Of a stretch of DNA of 64,000 bases, positions 26,018 through 34,387 are shown piece after piece. The stretch lies in the NCBI RefSeq assembly GCF_964022235.1, contig NZ_CAXHZL010000012.1, positions 1 to 64,000 of the forward strand, given 5' to 3'. The notes beneath the pieces are model-generated. The model was not told the DNA's origin. It was given only the letters and a program-made list of their open reading frames with translations, and did not search any database. The position numbers and the translations under genes were made by a program. Origin of the DNA: Limimaricola sp964022235 (GTDB lineage Bacteria > Pseudomonadota > Alphaproteobacteria > Rhodobacterales > Rhodobacteraceae). Each line of letters starts with the position of its first letter. The first letter of the stretch is position 1.

Positions 26018-26037
26018 ATTATACCGATCGGTATAAT
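26018..26037. repeat. Palindrome copy 3 between rep and parA
   Basis: ATTATACCGATCGGTATAAT, identical to copy 1. It starts 87 bp after copy 2 on the plus strand, about eight helical turns, so proteins bound to both would lie on a similar face. Confidence 0.8.
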
Positions 26038-26063
26038 CGGCTCCGTGGCCGTCTTGGTTTGTC

Positions 26064-27074
26064 TTATTCGGTAGGCTGACGGTCACCGGTGGCAGTCTTC
26101 ATCGCGGTCAGTTCGGTGTGTTTCTTCAGGTGGTGTCTTAGCACCTTGAGCGTCGACGCCATAGTCGCAGGAGCTGCCGCACACGCTTCAGCGAGGTAGT
26201 TTCGGAAGAAGTGTGGCTCTGGCATCTTCCTCCAGAAGCCGACCCGCCATTTCCTTTTGATAGCCGCCGATAGGGCAGGGAGAACCACTGCTGGCGCCGG
26301 GTTCTGGGACACTAACTCAACCTGCTCGCGCAGAGCCTCTTGGTTCTCCCTCACACCCAACGACCGCCAGATGCCCCGGAGCCTTCGCTCTATGTCCACA
26401 TCGCTGATTGCTGTGTCTGCCTGAACCGGCGCGTAGTCGGCGAGGAGCTTCTCGGTCTTAGCAACCAGATCCCGCGAGGGCATGGAGTTGAAGTGCGTGC
26501 TCCATGACGCACCACGGGTCAGCTCGACCCATCTCTCCCGCAATTCTTCCACCACTGCACTGACGCAAGGATCCGGTCGCAGGGCAGGAGCCTCGTTCAT
26601 CTCGACCAACTGTGGCAGAGGCTGCGGTGCAGTAGTGTGGTTAGAATGGATATGGTTATTATATTCGCGTTCGGAGGACTGAACGCCGCATTCAGCTTTC
26701 TGAACGTCCGCAACCTGTTCATCGACCTTCTTCTGGCGCCGTTCGGTTCCTGCCTTACGCAGAGCAGTGCGCCATTCTTTCCAGAAGGTCACGTTGTGAC
26801 GCTGGTATCCATTGCCACCGAACAAGCCTCTCTTCGAGAACGAGGCAACTAGCCCCAGGGCGCGAAGCTCCTTGAGGTAGGCAGTGATGCTCGGCTTTGA
26901 TCTCCCCATACGGGAGGCCAGCTCCTCGTGGGGAGTGTGGCAGTCACCGGTCATGTGGTTCGCATACGAGCATAGGAGGGTGAGTAGGCGGAACGCACCG
27001 CTGCTCATTTTGAGATCCATGATCTCGTTGGGCAGGGCAACGAAGCCTCTCCCCGGATTCATTGGGAAAGTCAT
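26064..27074 (-). CDS. Putative plasmid replication initiator (winged HTH)
   Basis: About 336 residues. The N-terminal half is a winged helix: MSSGAFRLLTLLCSYAN, then HEELASRMGRSKPSITAYLKELRALGL and a basic wing. The C-terminal half is helical and basic. It precedes parA in the same direction, the usual place of a replication protein, and no other initiator candidate is present. I start at ATG 27074; GTG 27086 is possible. It could instead be a regulator of the partition operon, so the replication role is inference from architecture and position. Confidence 0.6.
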   Translation of the reverse strand: MTFPMNPGRGFVALPNEIMDLKMSSGAFRLLTLLCSYANHMTGDCHTPHEELASRMGRSKPSITAYLKELRALGLVASFSKRGLFGGNGYQRHNVTFWKEWRTALRKAGTERRQKKVDEQVADVQKAECGVQSSEREYNNHIHSNHTTAPQPLPQLVEMNEAPALRPDPCVSAVVEELRERWVELTRGASWSTHFNSMPSRDLVAKTEKLLADYAPVQADTAISDVDIERRLRGIWRSLGVRENQEALREQVELVSQNPAPAVVLPALSAAIKRKWRVGFWRKMPEPHFFRNYLAEACAAAPATMASTLKVLRHHLKKHTELTAMKTATGDRQPTE

Positions 27075-27471
27075 TCTCAAGCACACTTTTCATGATCCCG
27101 CACGCCGAAGGGGCTTGCGGGAGGTGGGAAATGCCTGCTAGGAAGAAGGTGAATATAGGGTCTGTTTTCCTAGCAGACCGGGCGACTAAAGGGCTCAGAG
27201 AGGCGGCAACCTTTCTGGGCTCTCGTCTTGTCTAGGGGCTAGCTACTCATCTGCGGCCTCTTCGTGTGTGCATTTTCGGTCATCAATGCACAAGCACCTA
27301 CCGAGACGCAACAACTAATCGAGAGCACTCCTGAACAAGGTGTAAATTGCACTTTGCAAAGAAGCTATTTTTCAGGGGCTTCGGCCTGATTTCGGCCCTG
27401 AACTTTTTTCGAGAGCCTTCTGAGAGCCCACGCTGAACGGGCAGTAGGCAGCACTAATATACAAGCATTGC
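27075..27471. other. Leader/origin-like region upstream of rep
   Basis: No protein gene. Visible structure: CTGCTAGGAA (27135-27144) with TTCCTAGCAG (27167-27176), a 10-bp inverted repeat; GTGCATT (27268-27274) with AATGCAC (27285-27291); and a terminator-like hairpin at 27371. It is less GC-rich than the flanks. This is where I would expect the origin and copy-number control; no clear iterons were seen. Confidence 0.45.
27371..27410 (+). terminator. Rho-independent terminator-like hairpin, plus strand
   Basis: TTCAGGG...CCCTGAA stem (27371-27402) with an inner GGCTTCGGCC stem-loop, followed by TTTTTT (27404-27409). It reads on the plus strand, opposite to rep, and no plus-strand protein gene ends here. 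It could end a counter-transcribed RNA. Confidence 0.5.
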
Positions 27472-27675
27472 ATGAAACTAAGTGGATTTATTGAAGTACT
27501 TTCAGGGGGCTCACCCTCTGGTAGCCATTGTTGGTACGCGTGCCACGAGAATCAGGTGGCTTCCGATTTGATCAGGGCAGCCTACCGAGGCTCAGAGCAG
27601 CCGATCAATCGACACGAAGATCTGCCCGTGGACGAAGTGCGCCCTTTGGCTTGGACACGTCAGGCCGGCTGGTTT

Positions 27676-28394
27676 TACCAGGCTTGGGCGCCGAACTCGA
27701 TCTTTGCAAACTCCAGCCACCTCTTCAGGGCTTGGACCTGGTAGGTCTGATCGCTGGAGCCGCGGGCGATCTCGATCTCGCGCCAGTCGGTCTTGCCGCG
27801 CAGCGTGACAAGAACGCCGGCCTCGAGAATCTCGACCCAGCCGCTGCCATCAATGGTGTCGTCCTGGCCATGATCCAGCCCGACGGTTCCGAGCGCCGCA
27901 GCGCCCCGGCAAAGCCGATCAGCAGCATCGCTCGGTCGCGCAGACCCCGCAGGTCGTGGCTGAGCGTCGCGAGCATGGCCAGAAGGTCGTCCGGCCTGAT
28001 CGCCTCCATCTGTTCCGGCGGTCGGGCATGGCAGCGGCAGATGACGACGAGAACACTCGAGATGTGCCGATCGCGCTGGTCGAGCCGAAAGTCGCGCTGC
28101 GCGTAGCCCCAAGACAGTCCGGCAAGACGGCTTTCGATCCAGGCCACCGACAGCGGGCATGCCTTATCCGAAGGCGCGGCGAGATCGGTGATGTAGAGCC
28201 CGACCAGTTCGAGGGGGGGGCAGGGGGTTGGCGCCCTTCATTCGACACCAACGCGCGAAGGCCGCCCAGTTGCGCGTGTAGGCGGTTCGGGTGTTCTCGG
28301 CAATGGCGTGGTCGGCATAGCCGCAGGCGCTGTCGACGAGACGGTCGAGGCTGCCGGAGCTCGCAATATCGGCGAGCAGAGCGAGCGACGTCAC
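27676..28394 (-). pseudogene. Truncated, frameshifted tyrosine recombinase
   Basis: The N-terminus MTSLALLADIASSGS leads to GYADHAIAENTRTAYTRNW, the core-binding domain of a plasmid/phage integrase. A frameshift at the G-run near 28213 moves it to RDRAMLLIGFAGALRRSE, which has the first catalytic Arg. A second shift near 27890 gives GKTDWREIEIARGSSDQTYQ. The rest of the catalytic domain (HxxR, Tyr) is absent. The sequence 27472-27675 next to it is not recognisable. Confidence 0.7.
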
Positions 28395-28544
28395 AGGGCT
28401 TCAGGTAATCCAGTCATGTCGAGCAGCGTATCATCGTCCTGTCCGATAAACCAAGATTACAGGACATGAAAAGAGACCGCACAGCGCGGCGGTTGTGGCG
28501 CCATAGAATAGACAAAAGCGCCGCGATCCAATAGCTCTCGGGAC

Positions 28545-29426
28545 ATGTCGTTCACCTCAGATCCCAACCTTTCCGCTCCCCCTCGGTCCGCTCTGCCGGG
28601 CTGGGCCGTCACGTGCCACACCGCCGATCCCGAAGATGCCGCGTTCCGCGCCGGGGCGGCGCTGGCGCATCTGCAAGGCGTGATGGTCCAGCCCGGCTTG
28701 CCTCTCGCACTGTGGCGCGACCGGCTGGCGCTCGAGGCCGCCGCGGCAACTGTGAGGTGTTCGGGGCGGTCGGAGGGCTTGGCGGAACTGCGCGATGCAC
28801 TGCATCTGGCACGTCCCGGCGATCCGCTCGGACCGGCGGGGGAGATCGGCCAGGCCTGGCGCCGCGCGGTGACGCGGCCGCTGACCGCACGCGGCCTGAC
28901 GCCTCTCTCCGGGGTGGCGCCGGAGCTGGTCCGACGCGAGCTGGCGCGGCCTGGAGCCCCCATCGCGCGGGCCGCGGCCACGCTGGAGGCCGTGCTCAGT
29001 GAGGCCCCCCGGGCCGAGACGGCGGCGCTGATCTTGGCGGACGCGGTGCTGGCCAAGGTGCTTGGCTGGGACTGGATCGTGCCGCTGCTGGCCAATGGTC
29101 TCACACCGCGGGAGCTGCGGCGCGATGGGGATGAGCTGCGATTGGCCTGCCACCAGGCCGTGGTTCGGGCCGCAGCCCGGGCGGCCGGCCTGGCGCAGGA
29201 CCTGGCCCGCCGCGCCGCACGGCTGCACGCCGTGGCGCCGAAGCTGCGCGCCAAGAGCGCCGATGCGGCGATCGCGCTGTTTCTCGCGCAGGACGCGCTG
29301 GCCCCGATGGCTCTGACCCATCTGATGTCGGACCGCGCCGCGCGGCGGTTCTGCGACCGGCTGGTGGCCCTCGGCGCGCTGCGCGAGCTGACCGGCCGCG
29401 ACAGCTTTCGGCTCTACGGGCTCTGA
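28545..29426 (+). CDS. DUF1403 family protein
   Basis: A 293-residue, Ala/Leu/Arg-rich helical protein. Family blocks visible are AFRAGAALAHLQGVM, LRDALHLARPGDPLGPAG, LADAVLAKVLGWDWIVPLL, VAPKLRAKSADAAI and the end GALRELTGRDSFRLYGL. DUF1403 is common on alphaproteobacterial plasmids and nearly always precedes an scpB-like gene, as here (2-bp gap). The C-terminus reads like a winged-helix that detects repeats in DNA. No function is established; a chromosome/plasmid organisation role with ScpB is inferred. Confidence 0.8.
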   Translation: MSFTSDPNLSAPPRSALPGWAVTCHTADPEDAAFRAGAALAHLQGVMVQPGLPLALWRDRLALEAAAATVRCSGRSEGLAELRDALHLARPGDPLGPAGEIGQAWRRAVTRPLTARGLTPLSGVAPELVRRELARPGAPIARAAATLEAVLSEAPRAETAALILADAVLAKVLGWDWIVPLLANGLTPRELRRDGDELRLACHQAVVRAAARAAGLAQDLARRAARLHAVAPKLRAKSADAAIALFLAQDALAPMALTHLMSDRAARRFCDRLVALGALRELTGRDSFRLYGL

Positions 29427-29428
29427 CC

Positions 29429-30004
29429 ATGGAGATGATCGACCGCGAGCTGGCCGAGCTGCCGCCCGAGCTGCGCTGGCGCGAATGGATGCGGCGGATC
29501 GAGGCGGTGCTGTTCACCTCCGCTACGCCGGTGCCGCGCGCCGATCTCGTGCGGGTCGTGTGGCAGGGGGCGGCGCTGGATCTGCTGCTTGAGGATCTCG
29601 CCGCGGAGCTGGCCGACCGGCCCTACGAGGTGGTGCGGGTCGGCGAGGGCTGGATGCTGCGCACTCGGCCCGCCTACGGCGCGGTGATCCGCGCCGCCGC
29701 CGATGTCGGGGACCGGGAGGTCGGCCTGTCCGAGCGCGACCTCGCGGTGCTCGCCGCCATTGCCTATCACCAGCCGATCACCCGCGACGGCCTCAAGGAC
29801 ATCTTCGGACATGAGATCTCGCGCGATCTGATCGGTCGGCTGGCCGCGCGCAACCTGATTGCGCCGGGGCCGCGCGCGCCGCGGCGGGGCGCCCCCTACA
29901 CCTACGTCACCACGCCGGGCTTCCTCGCCGCCTTCGGGCTGGCGGACTTGCGGGACCTGCCTGATGCCGAAGCGCTGCGCGATGCGGGGCTGGCGGGGGA
30001 ATAG
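29429..30004 (+). CDS. scpB: ScpB-family condensin accessory protein
   Basis: A 191-residue protein with two winged-helix domains: WREWMRRIEAVLFTSATPVPRADL at the N-terminus, and SERDLAVLAAIAYHQPITRDGLKDIFG in the second, the typical ScpB block. The end GAPYTYVTTPGFLAAFGL is also characteristic. ScpB normally bridges SMC and ScpA; no smc or scpA is in this window, so the partner may be chromosomal or DUF1403. Two base pairs after DUF1403, hence one operon. Confidence 0.88.
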   Translation: MEMIDRELAELPPELRWREWMRRIEAVLFTSATPVPRADLVRVVWQGAALDLLLEDLAAELADRPYEVVRVGEGWMLRTRPAYGAVIRAAADVGDREVGLSERDLAVLAAIAYHQPITRDGLKDIFGHEISRDLIGRLAARNLIAPGPRAPRRGAPYTYVTTPGFLAAFGLADLRDLPDAEALRDAGLAGE

Positions 30005-30146
30005 GGTGGGGTAACGGCGGGATCGTCATCCGCCGAACCTCGTCGGTCATATGCCAAAGGCATTGCCCGTTTTCTGTCTGTCTTGTCGGCAGGCCCGGGC
30101 ATGGCCGATATCGGTCAGCACGTGCGGCGGTTCGAGTTGCTCCTCA

Positions 30147-31208
30147 TCATGCGTCACCGATCGGCAGCCCTGTCCGGCCAGCCCCGCAGGCCGGGCAGCG
30201 TCGCTGAAAGATGTCCGAGCCGTTCGCCCCGTAGCGTTCGCCGCAGCGTCGGCATTGAAGGATGTAGACGAGCTGGTTGTGGTCGTTGCCGGGAAGGTCG
30301 GTCTTCCGCAGGACTTCCTGTTCGTTGCGATTGACGAAGCCCGGCCGTGTCGTCCTGGCCGATGCCGCTCCCCGCGTGGACGGCTTCTGCTTCGACGTCG
30401 GCTTTTTGGCCGGCGGCCAGGTGGAGCCGAGGATCCACCCCTCGACCTGTCCCGTCATGGCGATCGGTTCGGGCGCAGGTGCCGCAAAGGCGCCTGCCAG
30501 ATCCCCGCTGCGATCGGCCTCCTGAAGCCATCGCGCGATGGCGTAGGCGTCATGCTGGTCGGGCGTGCGCGCGTCTCTCGGATAGGTCGCGCTCCAGAGC
30601 CGCGGATACGCCTCGACGACCACCGAGGCCCCTGAAGCCGGAGCCCAGCCGTCAAACGGCCAGAAGTGAAGCCCTGGCCTCGCCCTGCGCAACGCGCGAA
30701 GCCAAGGGAGTCCAGAGTGGGTGGACTTCGCGACGGAGCCCTGCACGTCGAAATGAAACACCGACTTCGCCGATCCGGTGGCCTCCTCGGTCAGGCGGCG
30801 CCAGGTTCGCTCGCCTGTCCGGGCCACCCCGTTACCGACGTGGCCATACCGCACGAAGTCGACATAGGTGCGCGGCTCGTCCGTCGGCCAATGCGCGCAG
30901 AAGTCGTCCAGGAAATTCGGCCAGTCGGGCGCCAGACGGTGACGCTCGAAATAGCGCATCGGGAAGGAGAACGCATGGTCGATACCCACGATCGTTGGCA
31001 CGCGGCTGTCCAGCTCCTGCATCAGCCATGCCGCCAACCCGCGCCGGGTCCAGTATTTTCGAGGCCCTACGGGCGGCAGGACTTCCTGCGCCTCTTCGTC
31101 ACAGAGGGTCTGATAGACTCGCAATCCCTTGAGGCTCGCCTCTGCGGTCTCGGCCCCCGAATAATCAATGCCGATGGTGCGGGCGAAGCGGCGCGGTGTA
31201 TCGGTCAC
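30147..31208 (-). CDS. RNase H-like (DUF429-type) protein with zinc ribbon
   Basis: A 353-residue protein. It starts ARTIGIDYSGAETAEASLKG, the first strand and Asp of an RNase H-like fold, with a second acidic patch TIVGIDHAFSFP (about residue 72) and a third around HDAYAIARWL. The C-terminus has a zinc ribbon: CRRCGERY, then RCPACGAG. GTG at 31208 overlaps the upstream stop (GTGA), so it is translated with the DUF3883 gene. I do not recognise a characterised homolog. A nuclease or nucleic-acid sensor is plausible. Confidence 0.65.
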   Translation of the reverse strand: MTDTPRRFARTIGIDYSGAETAEASLKGLRVYQTLCDEEAQEVLPPVGPRKYWTRRGLAAWLMQELDSRVPTIVGIDHAFSFPMRYFERHRLAPDWPNFLDDFCAHWPTDEPRTYVDFVRYGHVGNGVARTGERTWRRLTEEATGSAKSVFHFDVQGSVAKSTHSGLPWLRALRRARPGLHFWPFDGWAPASGASVVVEAYPRLWSATYPRDARTPDQHDAYAIARWLQEADRSGDLAGAFAAPAPEPIAMTGQVEGWILGSTWPPAKKPTSKQKPSTRGAASARTTRPGFVNRNEQEVLRKTDLPGNDHNQLVYILQCRRCGERYGANGSDIFQRRCPACGAGRTGLPIGDA

Positions 31209-32035
31209 TGGAAGCTCGCGCGAAAGCTCGTGGCGGTCAGCGAGACATGCGCGTCGAGAGGGGGACGCAGCTCGAACGCCTTCGGCGCACGCGCAAAGTC
31301 GTAGAGCCGGAAGAGATGCCAGTCATCCCGGCGCTCCTGCGCCACCTCGATCTCGTTGCGCGAGATGTGAGAGGGGGTCCGCTCCCACCCATTGGTGGTC
31401 TTCACCTCGATGAGGCGCTCCCGGCCTTCGGCCGTGAAACTGGCGATATCGTAGCCCGCGCCGTCGCCATCTTCCTGCGAGACCCAGCGGACCCGCCCCG
31501 CCAGATCCTCGCGGCCGTTTTGCCGCAGGACTTGGATTTCATGGCGAAGCACCCGTTCTTCGCCGGCATGACCCAGAGAACGGTTGCGCTCATCTCGACC
31601 GGCCACGTCGAAGCGTCGTGCAATGCGCTGCGTGTGCTCGAGATCTTCCGAGGGCGGTGAGTTGCGCAGAGTCGGTGCGACGCCAACGTGGAGCATGGTG
31701 GCCTCGGTCAACTGCGGGACAGCTTTGCCATGCAGGGCTGCTTCCCATTCCGGGTGCCGCGCGAGCCAACGGGCGGCGGCCTCGGCCAGCGACATCGGTG
31801 CGTTGAACCGGGGCAGGTAGCCTTTGATGATCGGCAGTCCGAGGCCAAGGCAGGCCGCGGACACGTTGCACAGCTTGAACTCGATCGAACCGCGGCTTCG
31901 ACCGATCTGCTGCTGCAAAGCCCTGTTCTGGGCTGCCTTGTTGTAGGGCCGTCCAGACAACTCATCGCTGAGCATCGCAAAGTAGGCTGCCACGACGGCG
32001 TCGTTCTCGATGTCTGACCAATCATTCGGGTTCAT
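31205..32035 (-). CDS. DUF3883-type protein (nuclease-like fold)
   Basis: A 276-residue protein. The N-terminal half (EAAARWLARHPEWEAALHGK region and RSRGSIEFKLCNVSAA) looks like an HTH-type DNA-binding domain. The C-terminal DUF3883 domain shows NRSLGHAGEERVL, GAGYDIASF and RLIEVKTTNG, which are the E, D and ExK positions of a PD-(D/E)xK-like core. It is first in a two-gene unit with the RNase H-like protein, downstream of qatD by about 260 bp. Likely part of the defence island. Confidence 0.7.
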   Translation of the reverse strand: MNPNDWSDIENDAVVAAYFAMLSDELSGRPYNKAAQNRALQQQIGRSRGSIEFKLCNVSAACLGLGLPIIKGYLPRFNAPMSLAEAAARWLARHPEWEAALHGKAVPQLTEATMLHVGVAPTLRNSPPSEDLEHTQRIARRFDVAGRDERNRSLGHAGEERVLRHEIQVLRQNGREDLAGRVRWVSQEDGDGAGYDIASFTAEGRERLIEVKTTNGWERTPSHISRNEIEVAQERRDDWHLFRLYDFARAPKAFELRPPLDAHVSLTATSFRASFQ

Positions 32036-32295
32036 GCCGTCACGCTACGGTGGGACGGGTGGGGTGTCATCAGGGTTCGGGGACTGGGAGGGCTGCCCTT
32101 GGGCGTCGAGTCAATCGAAGAAATTTTTTTACTGTCACTTTCACAATTGTCCAATCTCTGCCGTCTCGCTTTAAGATTGAACTATACATCATAGCGATCT
32201 CAGAAGGGACATTGGATTGGGTGATTGGCATTCTGATCGAAAGACCATCGACGGAGGGTGGTCGTGGTGGGTTAGAAAAAAACCTTGCCTAATAG
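32036..32295. other. Gap between DUF3883 unit and qatD
   Basis: About 260 bp, more AT-rich than the flanks, with poly-T near 32125 and poly-A at 32276. No convincing gene. It probably holds the promoter of the DUF3883 unit. Confidence 0.4.
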
Positions 32296-33054
32296 CTACT
32301 CGCCGACAAGCGCTTTCGCAGTAGCTCTAACGGAGGCCTTTATATATTCGGCGCGAATTTGATGGCTTTCGGCGATCATTGAGACCGCACCCTCAATATC
32401 TCCGGGTGCCTTGGGACCGTCGGCCCCGGACTGAAAAGGTGCGTCAGTTTCAGTTAACAAGCGTGCCAGCGGTACCGTTTCGAGTAGCGACCTGCCCCTG
32501 AGCGTCTTCAACATCTGCTCGTTGACCGAAAAGTAACACCCGAGGTCGATCGCTCGCCTGATTTCGGACTTGGAGCCGGTAAACCAGTGAAGAATTGGCG
32601 TGCAGGTCCGGTGCACCCCGGTGCGCTCGACGATGTCCAGCACCTGTTTTGCGGTTCTTACACTGTGTAAGCTGATCACCTTGTCGCCGAGCCGAGCACA
32701 AAGGGTCATTGCACGTTCGAATACCTGAGTCTGCAGCGCGAAGGATGGATAGAAGCGGCGGCCGGCGTCCAGACCCACCTCACCGATAAAACGCGTAGAT
32801 GGAGCCGCCTCCTCGAACAGGGTGAGCTCGTCGGCCCGCTCCGCGACGAGCTGCGGATGTAGGCCGAGCGCCGCGTGCACATAGCGGTTCGATCCCGCCA
32901 TCGCTTGGTTGCGCCTAAAAGCCTTCGGAGTGGTTGTGACCGCGAGGGTAATGCATCGGACCGCCTCGCAACGATCGAAGGCCCCCCGCATATCTGGGCA
33001 AAGGTCGAGATGACAATGAAAGTCGACTGGCGCCGTTCCTTCCTTACCGGACAT
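32296..33054 (-). CDS. qatD: QatD, TatD-family DNase/hydrolase
   Basis: A 252-residue metal-dependent hydrolase. TatD motifs are DFHCHLD (residues 11-17), AALGLHPQL, FIGEVGLDAG, LHSVR and LTETDAPF, so the metal site looks complete. In the QatABCD anti-phage system this is the fourth subunit. It overlaps qatC by about 11 bp and is the last gene of the operon. Confidence 0.9.
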   Translation of the reverse strand: MSGKEGTAPVDFHCHLDLCPDMRGAFDRCEAVRCITLAVTTTPKAFRRNQAMAGSNRYVHAALGLHPQLVAERADELTLFEEAAPSTRFIGEVGLDAGRRFYPSFALQTQVFERAMTLCARLGDKVISLHSVRTAKQVLDIVERTGVHRTCTPILHWFTGSKSEIRRAIDLGCYFSVNEQMLKTLRGRSLLETVPLARLLTETDAPFQSGADGPKAPGDIEGAVSMIAESHQIRAEYIKASVRATAKALVGE

Positions 33055-34387
33055 GCCCGACCCTCACACCGCGCAACATCTCAGATACCTCCGCCATCCC
33101 TCGTCTGTAGACGTTCACGTAGTTGTCCAAATGCTCTCGTGGCAGAGGGCCGGGTTTCTGCACAAGATATCGCGCCCTCTCGGGATTGCACCGCAGGTTC
33201 TCAGCGGCGAACATGAAAGAGCGTATGTTCTTGCCGTTGGCCGACCTCGAGTCCAATACGCCCGAATGCAGGTCATGCAAGAAGTATGGTGTCGTATCGG
33301 CCCCGTCGAGTCCGGCGGCGAGCGCCGCTCGTCTGATGAGGCAAGGCACACATCTCCCGCAGTGCTGGGGCGGCGCGCTTTCAAAACGGACTTGGGCGGG
33401 ATGGGAGCATGACATTGAGATTGGTGCGAGTTCTGCCAAGAGATCTCGGTCCAGACATTCAGAAGCCATCTCGCCTTTGGTCTTGAACTGGTATGGATTA
33501 TCCAAAGTCGCGTCTATGCCGAGACTCTCCACCAGATCGGACATGCACCGGATGAAATGCGGGTGAGCGGTTCTGGTACTTAGGGAGCCTAACCTCAGCG
33601 GATCCATCGGTACGTTAAGCGCGATGAGACCATTTTCTGGGATGAGCACCTTGCTGGTGGAGCCGACGGCGTCGGCGGCGACAATCGCCAAGCTGTAGAA
33701 CAGAAACGATCGTGCCCTCTGATTGTTGTCGCTCCCTGCCTCGGCGAAGTCCGTCTTGCGGAATCCTATATAGGCGCGAATAGATACAAATGCGTCGCCG
33801 TGGCGTTCCTCCAAGATTTTCAAGAGTCGCCGCTGAGCGCTCGACGCCTCGCCATCCCAATAATGGCTGATCAAGAGAGGGCGTTGATCGGATGCAAGGA
33901 GGTCGACAGTCCCGATCAAGCTGTCGAGGCCGCCGGAGAATAGGCTAACATGCGAGAAATTAGTCAGGTTCATCTCGTCCGGTTGACGCGTCAACTCCTT
34001 CTGGCCTTTCGGCCTTGGTCGGAACGCGAAGCTCCAATGATCGCCGGTGAGAAATCGTAACATCGAAGAGAGCTTCGCGCCCATCGCGCTCCAGAGTTCG
34101 GGATCCGCTACCGGGATGCTGAGGTGGATCACACGAGTCCAGCCGTCGTCGGCGTACTGATTTCGAGAGATTCCGGTATCTGCGGCGTAGACGGCAGTGG
34201 CCACGATCATCAGATCAACGGCCGCCTCGCTCGGCCGGACGCCCAGTTTGGACAACCGCTCCAGCAGTTGTGTCAAGCCCCTGTCAAGCGTGCCGGATGC
34301 ATCGATCATGTCGATTGTAATGTCGCTTGCGCCTGCCAGCGGGGCAGCGTCGTCTTTACCTAAGCGGATGAAAATACCACGTCTCAT
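33044..34387 (-). CDS. qatC: QatC, QueC-like nucleotide-modifying protein
   Basis: A 447-residue protein. The PP-loop ATPase motif VSLFSGGLDSLIG is near residue 149, and the QueC zinc site CGRCVPCLIRRAAL is near 345 with an upstream Cys in MSCSHPAQ. QueC makes preQ0 in queuosine biosynthesis; here it is a long, defence-type version without other que genes nearby. It starts one base within the qatB stop, so qatB and qatC are coupled. Confidence 0.9.
   Translation of the reverse strand: MRRGIFIRLGKDDAAPLAGASDITIDMIDASGTLDRGLTQLLERLSKLGVRPSEAAVDLMIVATAVYAADTGISRNQYADDGWTRVIHLSIPVADPELWSAMGAKLSSMLRFLTGDHWSFAFRPRPKGQKELTRQPDEMNLTNFSHVSLFSGGLDSLIGTVDLLASDQRPLLISHYWDGEASSAQRRLLKILEERHGDAFVSIRAYIGFRKTDFAEAGSDNNQRARSFLFYSLAIVAADAVGSTSKVLIPENGLIALNVPMDPLRLGSLSTRTAHPHFIRCMSDLVESLGIDATLDNPYQFKTKGEMASECLDRDLLAELAPISMSCSHPAQVRFESAPPQHCGRCVPCLIRRAALAAGLDGADTTPYFLHDLHSGVLDSRSANGKNIRSFMFAAENLRCNPERARYLVQKPGPLPREHLDNYVNVYRRGMAEVSEMLRGVRVGHVR

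Noticed and set aside
25931..26086. DYTDRYN repeated peptide as an N-terminal extension of ParA
   Set aside because: The peptide is what any reading of the palindrome in this frame would give; the palindrome also occurs outside coding sequence at 23548, so I treat it as a DNA site.
28557..29321. 254-codon minus-strand frame opposite DUF1403
   Set aside because: Low-complexity shadow of a GC-rich gene.
32050..32292. 80-codon plus-strand frame in the qat/DUF3883 gap
   Set aside because: No ribosome site, no motif, AT-rich end; more likely promoter DNA.
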